A DNA stretch of 64,000 nucleotides from Brugia malayi. Its lineage: Eukaryota > Nematoda > Chromadorea > Rhabditida > Onchocercidae. Below are positions 12,549 through 24,996 of this stretch, in pieces. Under the pieces are notes generated by a model, which made no database searches, had not been told where the DNA came from, and was given only the letters and a program-made list of their open reading frames with translations. The position numbers and the translations under genes are program-made. Location of the stretch: NCBI RefSeq assembly GCF_000002995.4, contig NW_025062478.1, positions 806,001 through 870,000 of the forward strand, read 5' to 3'. Each line of letters begins with the position of its first letter. Positions within the stretch are counted from its first letter, which is position 1.

Positions 12549-13359
12549 AAGATGAAAAATGCTTTTTTCAATTAAATAATTATTAATTGTTTTTCAATAT
12601 TGACACAAGTTAGAGCCATAAATAATTTTTTTTCTTTTATCATTTTTTTAAAATTCAATGTTTTCAAGTTAATTATATAATAGTCATGTTATAAGCATTT
12701 TTTTTTCTTTCCTTTTTTGGTGGAAATTTCATAAAATAATATTTAAATAATAAAATCGAAAATTAACAAATTGTTCCATTCAAAAATTTCCTAAAAAAAA
12801 GAAAGAAAAAAAAGAAAAGAAAATATTACAACAATAATTAATTGGTTCATTTAGATGTATTATATAAACAAAAGAAAAGAGAAAATATTAATTAATTCAA
12901 ACTTTCATATTTCTATATTAAATTTAAAAAAAAAAATTCAAAAATATTATAAAAATTTTCAAACAACTATGGAATTATTTCCATTGCTGTATCATTAATC
13001 GAATGAAATCCGAATTTTGATTTTAATCCGGAAAAATGAATGAACGGATTTATATGCCTGTTTTAAAGTTTGAAATTTAACAGTTGCACTGTGCAACTAT
13101 TTTATGGCTGTGTTTTTTTTCAAATTTCAACCAAAGTTTTTTTTTTTTTCGTTGTTGTCGCGGAATTGCGGGTTTTTTCCTGATTCAGGAGATGGTGGTA
13201 GCTTGTTTTATTCAAATTCGAGAGCAGAGTTTAATTTATTGTTTGATTATGTAATTTTAAATTTGTTGTTTATGTTTCTTAAGATTTAGGCAAATGTTAT
13301 TTTTCAATGGATTTACTTGAATTGGAATAAAATATTAGCAGGAATTATTGCTTTTGGTC

Positions 13360-13375
13360 CAATTTAATTTTCAGC
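13360..13375 (+). promoter_or_regulatory. Putative spliced-leader acceptor for the synthetase gene
   Basis: TTTAATTTTCAG ends at 13374, one base before the ATG at 13376. This matches the nematode acceptor consensus very well, and its nearness to the start codon is typical of SL1-spliced messages. A cis-spliced 5' exon cannot be excluded. Confidence 0.55.
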
Positions 13376-16300
13376 ATGATAAACGACAGCAAATCAGATG
13401 TAAAAATTAATGCGGATGAATTGTCCGAGAAAGACCTGTATCGACTAAAGCTTATTACGAGGAATTTACAGGCGCGTTACAAATAGAGATTTATTATTTC
13501 ATGCCTTGAAATGGAAAAGTGATGATCACTTATCTACAAAAGGACAATTCATATGACTTATCCTTATATATTCTACTGATCGTTTATTTTAGGAAGTTTT
13601 GGGATTGGAAAAAATTACAAAACAGTTGGCATCGAAAAAAAATATTCATGTATACTGGGGTACAGCGACTACAGGGAAACCGCATGTGGGATATTTTGTA
13701 CCAATAAGGAAAATTGCTGACTTTTTGACTGCAAATTTGAAGGTTTTTTATAATACTGTTGTTAATTAATTTTAAGGTAGCTTTCTTAGTAATACTTCAC
13801 AAAATAAGTTTCGATTGTGGAACGAATTTTTAGTGGTTTTAGTTTGTTCAAGTTTTATTGCTATTGTTTTTGCTGGAAATTCTAATTTCGCAGGATAATA
13901 GAGTAACTTCGCATCCAGGTGACAATACTATTTGCTGATTTGCATGCATTTTTGGATAACTTAAAAAGCAGTTGGGAGCTTTTGGATAATCGGGTATTAT
14001 ATTATGAAAAAGTAATCAAAGCATTGCTTACTGCATTGCATGTACCACTGGACCAGCTGCATTTTGTTAGAGGGACATCCTACCAGTTGACAAGGTTAAT
14101 TTTTCATTGAAATGTTTACTGTTTACATAATTCATTGGTTGATTAGTTAATATTGATCAATTTAGCAGGCTTTTTGTTTGGTACTCAACTACGCTCTCAT
14201 CATTTTTACATGAAATTAGTTAATAATTCATATTTTAAGGGAATATACATCTGATTTACTTCGGTTATGTAATAGTGTAACAAGGAGAGACGCTTTACGT
14301 GCTGGCGCTGAAGTGGTGAAGCAAGTAAGATTTCTTTTTCTGAATATATGCTGATTAGGTACTAAAATAAGGTCTTTAAAAGGTTTCAGTAGGTAGTTTA
14401 GTAATTCTTCGTTCCTTCTAGGTAGCATCACCCTTATTGAGCGGTTTACTCTATCCATTATTGCAAGCTTTGGATGAGCAGTACTTGAAAGTTGATGGTC
14501 AGTTTGGTGGAGTGGACCAAAGAAAAATTTTCATACTGGCTGAGGAACAGCTTCCAAAATTAAAATTAGGTAAAAGGTTTCACCTTATGAATCCTATGGT
14601 ACCTGGATTGCAGGGATCGAAGATGAGCAGGTAGTTTTTTAAATTTGTCGGTTTGTTTGATTTCCATTCTATTTTTGCCGATCAATTGAATACATTTGAA
14701 TTAGTTTTGTCAGATGCTACTTAATTTCTTAAGTCTGCGTAGCTTTCTATTGTACGGAAGTTTGTGTTTTCTCTCACTAACATTTATTGGAATTTGCTTT
14801 CTATATTTGTTGAAACGTAATAGTTTTAATTTAGTTCGGAAGAAAATTCAAAAATTGATTTGCTGGATAAAGCAGATGTAGTGCGGAGGAAAATCGATAG
14901 TGCTGTCTGCAGTCGTGATTCCGATGAAAACGGTATACTAGCATTCTGTGAGCATGTTTTATTTCCAATTATTTCTCCAAAAACAATCAGTTTTGGTGGA
15001 AAGGAATATGACAACTATGAGAATTTGCTTGAAGAATATAATGCAGGAGAGATCTCTGAAACTGCTTTGAAAGCGACTGTTAAGGTCTGTACTGTCTCAT
15101 ATTTTACCCTTATATTAAATTTGCATTAAATGGAAAAACAAAAATCTCAATAAAAATTTTCGTTAGTATTTAAATGAGTTTAACTTAATAAGTTTATCTG
15201 ATTCGTGATTACTGGTATTAGTAAATAATGCGATGAAAAGTTGTAGTCGGTGACAGAAGCTTTGAATTTGCATATTCTAATACGCGTGCTATGTTTTTAA
15301 GTAGTAAGCGTGCAAAATATGCGAAATTATTAGGTAGCAAAGGGTTCTATTGGTAGTTCAAGTGAACATACAAAAAGCCTTGATGCTGCAACAATTTGTT
15401 GCTAACATTAAATCACGTCTTGAAAGTTTACACGTAAGAAGTCACTTTGTAGTATCACAATTTATTTTCCACCACATTTCTTTTTATGAGATTTCTGATG
15501 TTTCGATCGGTTAAATTTTTTCACTAAATTTATTAGTATCATTTTGAAATGTGACACTCATGAGTCTAAGAACTATTGTTATGGCGTAGTGTGAAGCTGT
15601 TCTGTTGGCGTGTTGAGGTTTTAAGGTTCATTACCATCGCTATGCATACCTCTAAAACTGATACAGGTATGTATATTCATGTATCAGTTTCGCAGTATGC
15701 AAAATAGATATCGAGTATTCTCATTAGATACAACGATAATTCGTTGTATTCTGTAGTATTTGTTCGAACAATTCGGTTATATTTCTTCTACATTGCATTT
15801 ATAATCCATGTGTTCTTGTTTTTATTTAATTTCCTTACTTTATTTCCTTTTTTTTGATTGATTGATTACTTGGGTCATTTGATCATGCTTGTTTTGTAGG
15901 AATTTATTTGTGAGGTACTGGAAGAAGTGCAAAAGAACTGTATGGACGAAGAAATGCTATTATTACTAGAAAAAGGATATTCCACAAACATATTAGATAA
16001 TAATTTAGCACACTCTTCTAATCCTATCGTCGATGATAGCATCACTCTGAGTGGTGAAGAAGATCAAAGGTTTCGAGAAATTACCTGCGATACTGAGGTA
16101 TTTGTGTTTTATGAGATTGCATGAATGATTCTTACATAAATGTTATACTTTTAGATAATTGAACCGAAAAACTTCGTACAAATTATTCAACTTTTAATTG
16201 TATATCTTGCAGTTAGTCAGTGGTGAAATATGGCTTAAAAGACGAATCAGAGAGAATAGTTTATTACATATTGTTTATACGATAGCACCAAAAGGTCGCT

Positions 16301-18321
16301 TTCATCTGGGTTTTGTTATTCCACTTTTCAAATTGAAGGTTCTTTTTTTGATTTTCTACTTTTTTTTTAAGTTGTTTATATTTTTTGGGAATCTTCTTTC
16401 TTTTTACAAAAAAAAAAATAAGATTGTTGTGGCTCATTTTTCAAAATAATTAGTTTTTCTTAGTTTTTTCTGACTTCTCACCTGCCATTTTTATTGTTTT
16501 TGCGGGTATTAGTTTTCTCAAGATTAAAAAATATACGTCATTCATGCAGACAAATGTTATTGGAGTTATTTTACATCTCGATGGAAATTGATTTCCTCTG
16601 GCAACTTTTACTACGATCTATTGATCTTACAGGGTATTGTCATTTGACGATATATTTAATACTTTTGTGTTTAGAAACTACAGTTGCTGGGAAATGTTTC
16701 TATAACAATAGTTTTGGCTGATATCGATGCTTTTTTGGATAACGAGAAATGCTCTTGGAATATTCGAGACGCACGCTGTGATTATTATAGTATGGTTTTG
16801 CAGCAGATTTTTATTCTACTTGACTTAAAAGATATCAAAATTGTTCGAGGATCGAGCTATCAATTGGAACGGTTAGTATTATTTTTCTTAAATCACAACA
16901 TATTTATGCATGAATTGAATTTTTGCCTCAGATGGGGTAAGAATATTCGGCAAATCCTGATATTGTAGCTTAACTTCAGTTAAAATAAGTTGGATCATTG
17001 ATATTAATTTATACTTAAATTTGTTAATCAAGTATGAAACAAAATGAAGTTTATATATAGGGAATATACTTTTGAAATGTATCAGATGGCTTCCAAAGTA
17101 ACACGAGATGAAGCATCCATACTGGAAGGAGTAACATTGGGCTCATTATTATCACCTCTATACTTCACCATTGACCACTATTTTATGAATGTTGATATTG
17201 TTATAATGGGCGAAGAAATGCGTCCTTTTTCGGAATTCTCTGAGCAGGTTTTTAATTACTATTTAATTTTCAAATTATGATTGAATTTCTTTTGTTGTTT
17301 GATATAGAATGCATTTTTTATTTATTTTCATTTATATGACAATATTTGTAAATATTCTTGATTTCTCATTTTTTAATAGAGTTCTAGAAATTTACTTTTG
17401 TCATCACAAGAAGGTTAAATTATTCACAGATTGTACTTCATCGTATCTTCCGGTTTTTTAGATGATGCAACGACGTGGACAACAACCTCGTGCACATTTA
17501 TTAGTCCCAACCTTGCCATCTATGTCAGGTAGTAAAATGTCTGCATCAAATCCTGAATTTCATCTGGATCCTCTGGATACACCAAAGCAAATCAAGCAGA
17601 AGATCGCACGTTCATTTTGTGAACCTGGTAATTTAAAAGGCAATATCGCTTTTGAACTTGCAAAACAGTTTATATTTCCTCATTTTGGATCAAGTGAGTT
17701 ATCTTAATCATTTTTCATACTTCATTATAAAAATTATTTGGTGCAGTGCAATCTAAGGATTATTTAGTCTTCCGCACGAGATTTCCTTTAATACATGTTA
17801 AGTAATAAAATCTGTATGGTATAGCTGTGAACTCTATCATTGATATCCCATAACTGATCTATTTTTATTGCCCTACATAATTGCTGAAAATCAAATTGCT
17901 AATTAGTCAAGTATTTCTTTATTATTATTATTTTGCTGTTTGAATGGAAATGTAATGACTCCTTTTTGCTCATTTCCTTTACCTTTAATGTTAAAGGTGA
18001 TTATATGCATTAACCGTGTACTATTTCTTTGGAGTTGTTTTAGGGATTTTCTGAATTGCTTCGATTTTATAATGAGTAAGTGAATTTTGAATTTTAGAAT
18101 TGTTAATCGAACGTTCGGAAGAAAACGGTGGAAATATAGAGATTAATGGTTGTGATGAATTGGAAAGAATAATTGTGGATGGAAGTTTACATCCCGCAGA
18201 TTTAAAAGCAGTAGTTATATCTAAAATCAATCAGTTCTGCGACCCTATTCGAACATGTTTTACAACTAAAACAAAGTTAATATCAACAGCTTTTCCTAGT
18301 AAAAAAGGTGGTAAAAAATAA
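13376..18321 (+). CDS. yars-1: Double-length tyrosyl-tRNA synthetase
   Basis: Cytoplasmic class I enzyme that activates tyrosine with ATP and charges tRNA-Tyr. Thirteen exons join in phase: 13376-13471, 13593-13742, 13919-14094, 14240-14324, 14422-14630, 14835-15088, 15357-15433, 15900-16097, 16213-16338, 16675-16871, 17061-17247, 17462-17693, 18098-18321; about 736 residues, roughly two catalytic-plus-anticodon modules. The N half (about 1-345) has Tyr53, HVGY (63-66), [15 protein letters not shown] (190-204) and KMSSS (236-240). The C half (about 416-736) has HLGF (446-449), KMSAS (610-614) and FCEPGN (637-642), but its tyrosine-pocket positions are changed. There is no EMAP-II-like C-terminal domain; the protein ends GGKK. 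Less certain points: intron 1 appears to start with GC; the exon 6/7 junction is the only in-phase one I found; exon 10 could start at 16687. A candidate AATAAA lies at 18672. The symbol follows C. elegans usage. Confidence 0.93.
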
Positions 18322-21300
18322 TTTAAGCAATAGTGGAATATGGTCTGCTTGTATATGTTGCTATAAATTTTTAAAATATTTGAAGTGACAGCAATCATCT
18401 TTTCGTTTTTGTTTTCAATGTTATCCAAAAGGAAGCCATTTAAAATCGTAGTCATGACATGCTAGCAAATTATCTAATTCTTCAGCAAGTTCCGGATACG
18501 ATTAGGCAGTGATTTCTTTATACTTTCATTACTTCCGTCTTTTTATAATATATTTGACATTATGATTATTACAAACAACAAATTCAGTATTTATGATTAT
18601 GCTTTATTTATGATTCATTTTCTCTTAATTATTCTATTATGGAACTAAATGCAACTTTCTTTTTTTGAGAAAATAAAATGGAAGGTGAGGCCTTTTTTTT
18701 CTTTTTTCTTGGTTGTTATATTTAGAGAAATTAGGGGAATTCTGTGGACCAAATTTATATAACAGATTAAGCAGTAAAACGGTTTGGTGGTAGGGTGAAA
18801 ATCTAGTGATTTATGTAAGTCTTCCCATCTCTTTTTCTTTTTTTGTAATTTAATAAAAATCAAAAATATTGATGTAAGAATTTATAAATTTGAAATATCA
18901 CTGTTATTAGAAGAAATGATTTTTTTTAATGCTTTTATATTCATTTTGTCTGCAATATTTTATTCATATAAAGTATATTGTTGAATATTGTTTTTGTTGT
19001 CAATTAATAAAAGCTAAGCTTTTGTTTCATTTATAGCCTAAATTGCTTTGGAACATTGTCTTGAAGCATTCTGATCTTAAAATTTATGACAGTCTGAGTG
19101 TAAATACAGGTGTTCATCTTATGATTTATGTAAAAATAAAGATTAAAAAAAAAAAAAAGTCAATCATTTCATATCATTTGGTAAATTGTAATAGACGAGA
19201 ATAGAAGATCAGAGCATGCTATTCTTTATCATTAATTTTCTTTCAAACAATAATTATAACTCTAATATATCAAATATTCAATTAGAATTAATCTATAAGT
19301 TTTGTTAAATTTTAAATTGTACCTAAAATAAGTCTAATTGTCTGATTGGAAATTTATTCTTTATGCATTAATATGAAAGTAAACAAAGAAGACAGAAAAA
19401 TTTTTCTACTAATGGCAATTTTGATTTATAATCTTTAAATCATCATTTGAATATTAAAACGGTAATGATGATAGTATGATGATTGTTGTTGGTAAATACC
19501 ATTTAAGTGGAATTGCAGGGAACGATTAAAAGATCAGAACGATAATGTGTTTTGTGTTTGTGGACAGTACGAAGAGCTCAAATTCTTAATTATGGACTTT
19601 TAGGAGCAATAAGACGGATGATGAAAATGATTAATAACATTTTTGAAAGGTAGTAAATAAAAAAAATGAAATTGATAAATAACATTTTTGAAAGGTAATA
19701 AATAAAAAAAAAAAAAAAAAAAGTTACCTAAAAATTAATAATAATAAATTCTTCAAATCAATCTAAATTATACCAATTCATATAGCAATTTAATGACTAA
19801 AATTTAATCAAAATTAAATCATTATAATGAATTTTAATGATAATATTAGCTAATAATTACTTACTCTTAAAATTTTATCAAAGTATGAGTCATTTATTTA
19901 TGAAGTGAAACAGTCAGTCATTTATTTAGCAAAATAATAAATAAAAACTAAAAAAAAAAAGAAAATTTTTTTTTTTCTTTCAATATCATTTTAAGTTGAT
20001 AAATTTTTTGAAATAGTATTTAAAATTGAATATAATTAAGAATGATTATAAGTGATGACACTGCTGGTATGGTTGATGACAAAGGTCATTTCATTCATTT
20101 CATTTTTGCTTTTATTTCTTCCTAACCTTTCTTTCCTTACTTCATTTCAACATTTCGGTTTCTTTTCATTTTTCTTTTTCTTTTATCTTACCGATTCTAT
20201 TTTATTCCATTTCAAATAGATTCTACACTTCACACTAACACTATTTGTCGTAGGTTTTTTTTTAACCACCTGCAGAGTGATTCATTTGCGGAATTGTTTT
20301 GTTAACTAAATGATATGCTAGCAAAATGTACTTCCACTGTTAATTAATTAATGTACCTCATATGGAGTTTTAGCAGGTAAAAATAAGCAAATTCTTTGAT
20401 CTTTTATTTTCAAATAAAATTCAAATTGTAATCATTAAATGAGTTTAAAATATGTTTGCTCAAATAAAGTGCAAAAAATTTTCTTCCTCAAATTTTTTTT
20501 TTTTTGAAGTAAAAAAAAATTAAAAAAAATTCTTCCTAAAAATATACTATGATAAAGACCTAAAAAATATATGAAAAATACACCAACAACAACAACAAAA
20601 AAAAAGTAAACCTAAAAAAACCTAAAAAAAAACCTAAAAAAAACCTGAAAAATATTATGTGATAGAGCAAACGAATATTTTTCTCTTTCAATTTCTCTCT
20701 CACTTTTAACACTTTTCATATTTATTAATGTTTTATTTATTTATTTAATTATTTTTGTTAAATATTTTAGGCAAAAATTAAAATTGAAATATATCACTAA
20801 TATTTTATTATTTCCATATAAATTTGTTAAGTTTTTTGATGACTATGAAGTAAACAATTTGAGAGCAATGAAAATAAATTTTTCAAATTTAATAAAAATA
20901 ACAAAAAAAAAAATTTTTTTTTGCTAAAATTTTTATCTAAAATATTTGAAATATAATAATTATTAATTATTATTATATTTTATACAAATGTAAAATGTCA
21001 TTAATGGATTGTTTAGAGAATGAATGATTTGATTGTATATTTTCATCAAATTAACTTTTACTTTACTTTTATACTTTACAACAAAAAAAAAAAAAACTTT
21101 CATTTTATTTTTCTTTTTGTTATTTTTGTCAAACATAAGTGCTACTTAATAGCATTTATCATATGTAACAATTAATATTATAAAATTGAATTTAAATAAA
21201 ATGGAAGGAAAAAATTTGCGCAAAATGATTAACTCTATCAGATCAGAAGATTGACTAAAAAATAAATTTAGTTTTTCATTGTTTGATCACATAAATTTTC

Positions 21301-21599
21301 AAATATTTCATTTGCGCAATTTGATTAAATTTACAAATAATTAATTCTATCAGATTTATGAAAAGTTTTGAAATTATCATTTGTATAAATTTTTCTATCA
21401 TTAAAATCTTTTAAGAAGAAAAAAAAAAGCTAAATAATGAAATTAAACTTATGCAAAATTAAGGGTAAACCAATTTTAATACTTAAAATGTAGCAAAAGC
21501 GCATAATTGTTTGCATAATTATTATTCGTCAAGGAAATTACAAGCAAACAATTATAGCACAATTACAATCACTATGCTTTTGCATTACTGCGCAACAAT
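18322..21599. other. Gene-free interval downstream of the synthetase gene
   Basis: The first few hundred bases are the probable 3' UTR, with AATAAA at 18672-18677 and another near 19136. Beyond that are AT-rich sequence, a ~50-bp duplication (19624-19710, TAACATTTTTGAAAGGTA twice) and homopolymers. No further exon set was found on either strand. Confidence 0.55.
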
Positions 21600-24500
21600 T
21601 AGAGGGATAAAAGGAGAGAGAAGAAGTGGCGGTAATTGTTCAGTTTATTTCTTGAATTGCTTGTGACACTGTCACACACCAATTTCACACATTCTAATTT
21701 ATTTGTGTATGTTTTTTTTTTATCTATCATTTCATACAGAAATAAATTTTTATCCTTTCAGAAATGAAATTTAATTATAGCAATCATTTTTGAGTGACAG
21801 ATCAATTCCTTAAGGCATTTTCCGTACTTTCTTCCGGTTAATATTATCAGTATCGTACGTAAATTACAACATCTTTCGATTGTGATATTATACCGGAAAG
21901 TAACTTTACGTTAAAAATAATTTCCTTTTCAACTAGGCATTCTATCTCTAATCTTTAAAATAATCAAAATTTGCTTTCTGATCGATGTTTGTTCAAATAT
22001 AAGAATTGTGATGTCAGTTTATTGATTAATCGAAGCCAAGTTCCAGCAATTGGCGCAGATGACGCAGGCACAAACGGATAGAAATGAAATATTGAAAATG
22101 CTTTTGGTGTACTATCGAAATTTCTATTTATATAAAACCTCAAATACTTGTTGATTTAACTTTTCAAATGCAAATGAGCTAAGGATGACAATTGATTGCG
22201 GTCATCTGCGAGTGACCAAATTAGAGACTTCACGAATAGCTAATTTCACGGACTGCTAAACATTGTTTGTAATTTGTTCGAAATGATAAAATTGTCTGAA
22301 ATTCGTGGAATTAATTTCTCTATTTAAATCTTTCTTAAAGTTTCTCTTTTCTTCGTCGAACTTTAGTTTGCTGTGCAGCAGCAAAAAATCAAAATTTTCA
22401 ATAATTTTTTTTTCTACCGCAAAGTAATTTACACCTCGCAATTTTATAACGTTGAATGAGCTAAAGATCAGTTATTTTATTGACCTAAAGATCAGTTATC
22501 CGAATGAGCTAAAGATCAGTTATCCGAATGAGTTAAAGATCAGTTATCTGATTGAGCTAATGGTCAGTTATCTGATTGAGCTAATGATCAGTTATCCGAA
22601 TGAGCTAAAGATCAGTTATCTGAATGAGCTAATGGTCAGTTATCTGATTGAGCTAATGGTCAGTTATCTGATTGAGCTAATGATCAGTTATCTGATTGAG
22701 CTAAAGACCAGTTATCCGAATGAGCTAATGATCAGTTATCCGAATGAGCTAATGATCAGTTATCCGAATGAGCTAATGATCAGTTATCCGAATGAGCTAA
22801 AGATCAGTTATCTGATTGAGCTAATGATCAGTTATCTGATTGAGCTAAAGAGCAGTTATCCGAATGAGCTAATGATCAGTTATCCGAATGAGCTAATGAT
22901 CAGTTATCCGAATGAGCTAATGATCAGTTATCCGAATGAGCTAAAGATCAGTTATCTGAATGAGCTAAAGATCAGTTATCTGAATGAGCTAATGGTCAGT
23001 TATCTGATTGAGCTAATGATCAGTTATCCGAATGAGCTAAAGATCAGTTATCTGAATGAGCTAAAGATCAGTTATCCGAATGAGCTAAAGATCAGTTATC
23101 TGGTTCAGCTAATGATCAGTTATCCGAATGAGCTAAAGATCAGTTATCCGAATGAGCTAATGATCAGTTATCTGATTGAGCTAATGATCAGTTATCTGAA
23201 TGAGCTAAAGATCAGTTATCTGGTTCAGCTAATGATCAGTTATTTGATTGAGCTAAAGACCAGTTATCCGAATGAGCTAATGATCAGTTATCTGATTGAG
23301 CTAATGATCAGTTATCTGATTGAGCTAAAGACCAGTTATCCGAATGAGCTAATGATCAGTTATCTGATTGAGCTAATGATCAGTTATCTGAATGAGCTAA
23401 AGATCAGTTATCTGAATGAGCTAAAGGCCAGTTATCCGAATGAGCTAATGATCAGTTATCTGATTGAGCTAATGATCAGTTATCCGAATGAGCTAATGAT
23501 CAGTTATCTGATTGAGCTAATGATCAGTTATCTGATTGAGCTAATGATCAGTTATCTGAATGAGCTAATGATCAGTTATCTGAATGAGCTAAAGACCAGT
23601 TATCCGAATGAGCTAATGATCAGTTATCTGATTGAGCTAATGATCAGTTATCTGATTGAGCTAAAGACCAGTTATCCGAATGAGCTAATGATCAGTTATC
23701 TGATTGAGCTAATGATCAGTTATCTGATTGAGCTAAAGACCAGTTATCCGAATGAGCTAATGATCAGTTATCTGATTGAGCTAATGATCAGTTATCTGAA
23801 TGAGCTAAAGATCAGTTATCTGATTGAGCTAATGATCAGTTATCTGATTGAGCTAAAGACCAGTTATCCGAATGAGCTAATGATCAGTTATCTGATTGAG
23901 CTAATGATCAGTTATCTGAATGAGCTAAAGATCAGTTATCTGAATGAGCTAAAGATCAGTTATCCGAATGAGCTAATGATCAGTTATCTGATTGAGCTAA
24001 TGATCAGTTATCTGAATGAGCTAAAGATCAGTTATCTGAATGAGCTAAAGATCAGTTATCTGAATGAGCTAATGATCAGTTATCTGATTGAGCTAATGAT
24101 CAGTTATCCGAATGAGCTAAAGATCAGTTATCTGAATGAGCTAAAGATCAGTTATCCGAATGAGCTAAAGATCAATTATCTCATTTTAGCAAAGCAGAAT
24201 TTTCGAGATCCAAAGTGATAGTCGAGAATATCGTTCTCATTATGTAACAATTATAATTTCAAAGTGCTATAATACAAATAAACTGTTTTCCTGTCAAAAT
24301 CATATCTGGCGGTACTATTGGACCAGAAATTCCTTATTGAATTGAAATGTTTAGATTTAAAAAGTTAATTTATGGATGAATCTCTTACAGACTCTATTTG
24401 AGGATCATAAAATTTGTCTGTCATAAAAAGAAGCCATAAATTTATTTGTGTTTGGTGTCGGATCATTTCAAGGCGACATCTAATCTCTGAAGTGACAATG

Positions 24501-24996
24501 CTTTCTGCTAGCATTTATGTGTACCATATTTCGATTCAAATTTGAATTTTTCATATTTCAATTCAAATTTTAATCTTTTATATTTCAATTTAAATTTGAA
24601 TTTTTCATATTTCAATTTAAATTTGAATCTTTCTTCAATTCAATTTAATTAGAATTTGCATTTCATTACTTTGGTATTTGATATGCCATTAAGTTGTGTG
24701 TGAGAAAAGTAAAAGATTGAAGTAAGCGATTAATCTTTTTTTTTTTTGGCTCCAACGATTGTTTACCGATGGATTACAGACACGGATCAGTGATAATGGC
24801 ACTCTTTGATGAAAAAAACGGTATAAATTGTTTACCGTAATCAGATTAGCTTTATGCATCATAAAGCGAACGAAGTAAAAATCTCTATTAAATATCGTTA
24901 ATAGTAATTATTTAATTAAATAAAACAACGATCGTAGTAGAATTGGGTTATTTTTGTTTAGTAAAATTCAAATTTTAATAATTATCAAATGACTAA
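21600..24996 (+). mobile_element. LTR-like repeat element, copy B (expanded minisatellite)
   Basis: Same element as copy A with only scattered base changes in the flanks: TGTGACAC at 21662, TATATAA at 22129-22135, AATAAA at 24277-24282, possible CA end at 24301-24302, and TGGCGGTACTATTGG at 24307. The main difference is the minisatellite, about 1.72 kb here against about 0.2 kb in copy A. High flank identity means the two copies separated recently or are kept alike by gene conversion. No transposase, gag or pol frame is visible, so any movement would depend on other elements. Confidence 0.55.
22452..24175 (+). repeat. 24-bp minisatellite, about 72 units, open in one frame
   Basis: About 72 head-to-tail 24-bp units. 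One frame has no stop for 588 codons and reads as EL(K/M)ISY(L/P)(N/I), with V, T or S at some Ile positions. The other five frames contain a stop in nearly every unit. Because 24 is divisible by three, a stop-free frame stays open without selection, and most unit differences change the amino acid, so I do not call a protein. Between about 23240 and 23880 the units form a three-unit (72-bp) higher-order pattern (KTSYPN, MISYLI, MISYLI/N). Each unit carries TTATC, that is GATAA on the minus strand. Confidence 0.95.

Larger units (their letters stand above)
10851..13371. other. Gene-free interval upstream of the tyrosyl-tRNA synthetase gene
   Basis: Contains repeat R1 copy 2 and a 33-bp duplication with a GATAA palindrome. 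The last 300 bases (13080-13370) are less A/T-rich, with the GTTGTTGTCGCGGAATTGCG block at 13151, and probably hold the promoter and outron of the next gene. No other coding exon is supportable. Confidence 0.5.

Noticed and set aside
16542..16632. Possible extra synthetase exon ([20 protein letters not shown])
   Set aside because: It has ag/gt borders, but including it would add about 30 residues with no counterpart between the HLGF segment and LADIDAFLD, where exons 9 and 10 already align with the N half nearly without gaps.
22452..24218. A 588-residue protein gene in the minisatellite
   Set aside because: A stop-free 24-bp unit keeps one frame open without selection, unit differences mostly change amino acids, and no flanking exons or domains support translation. 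Annotated as a repeat.
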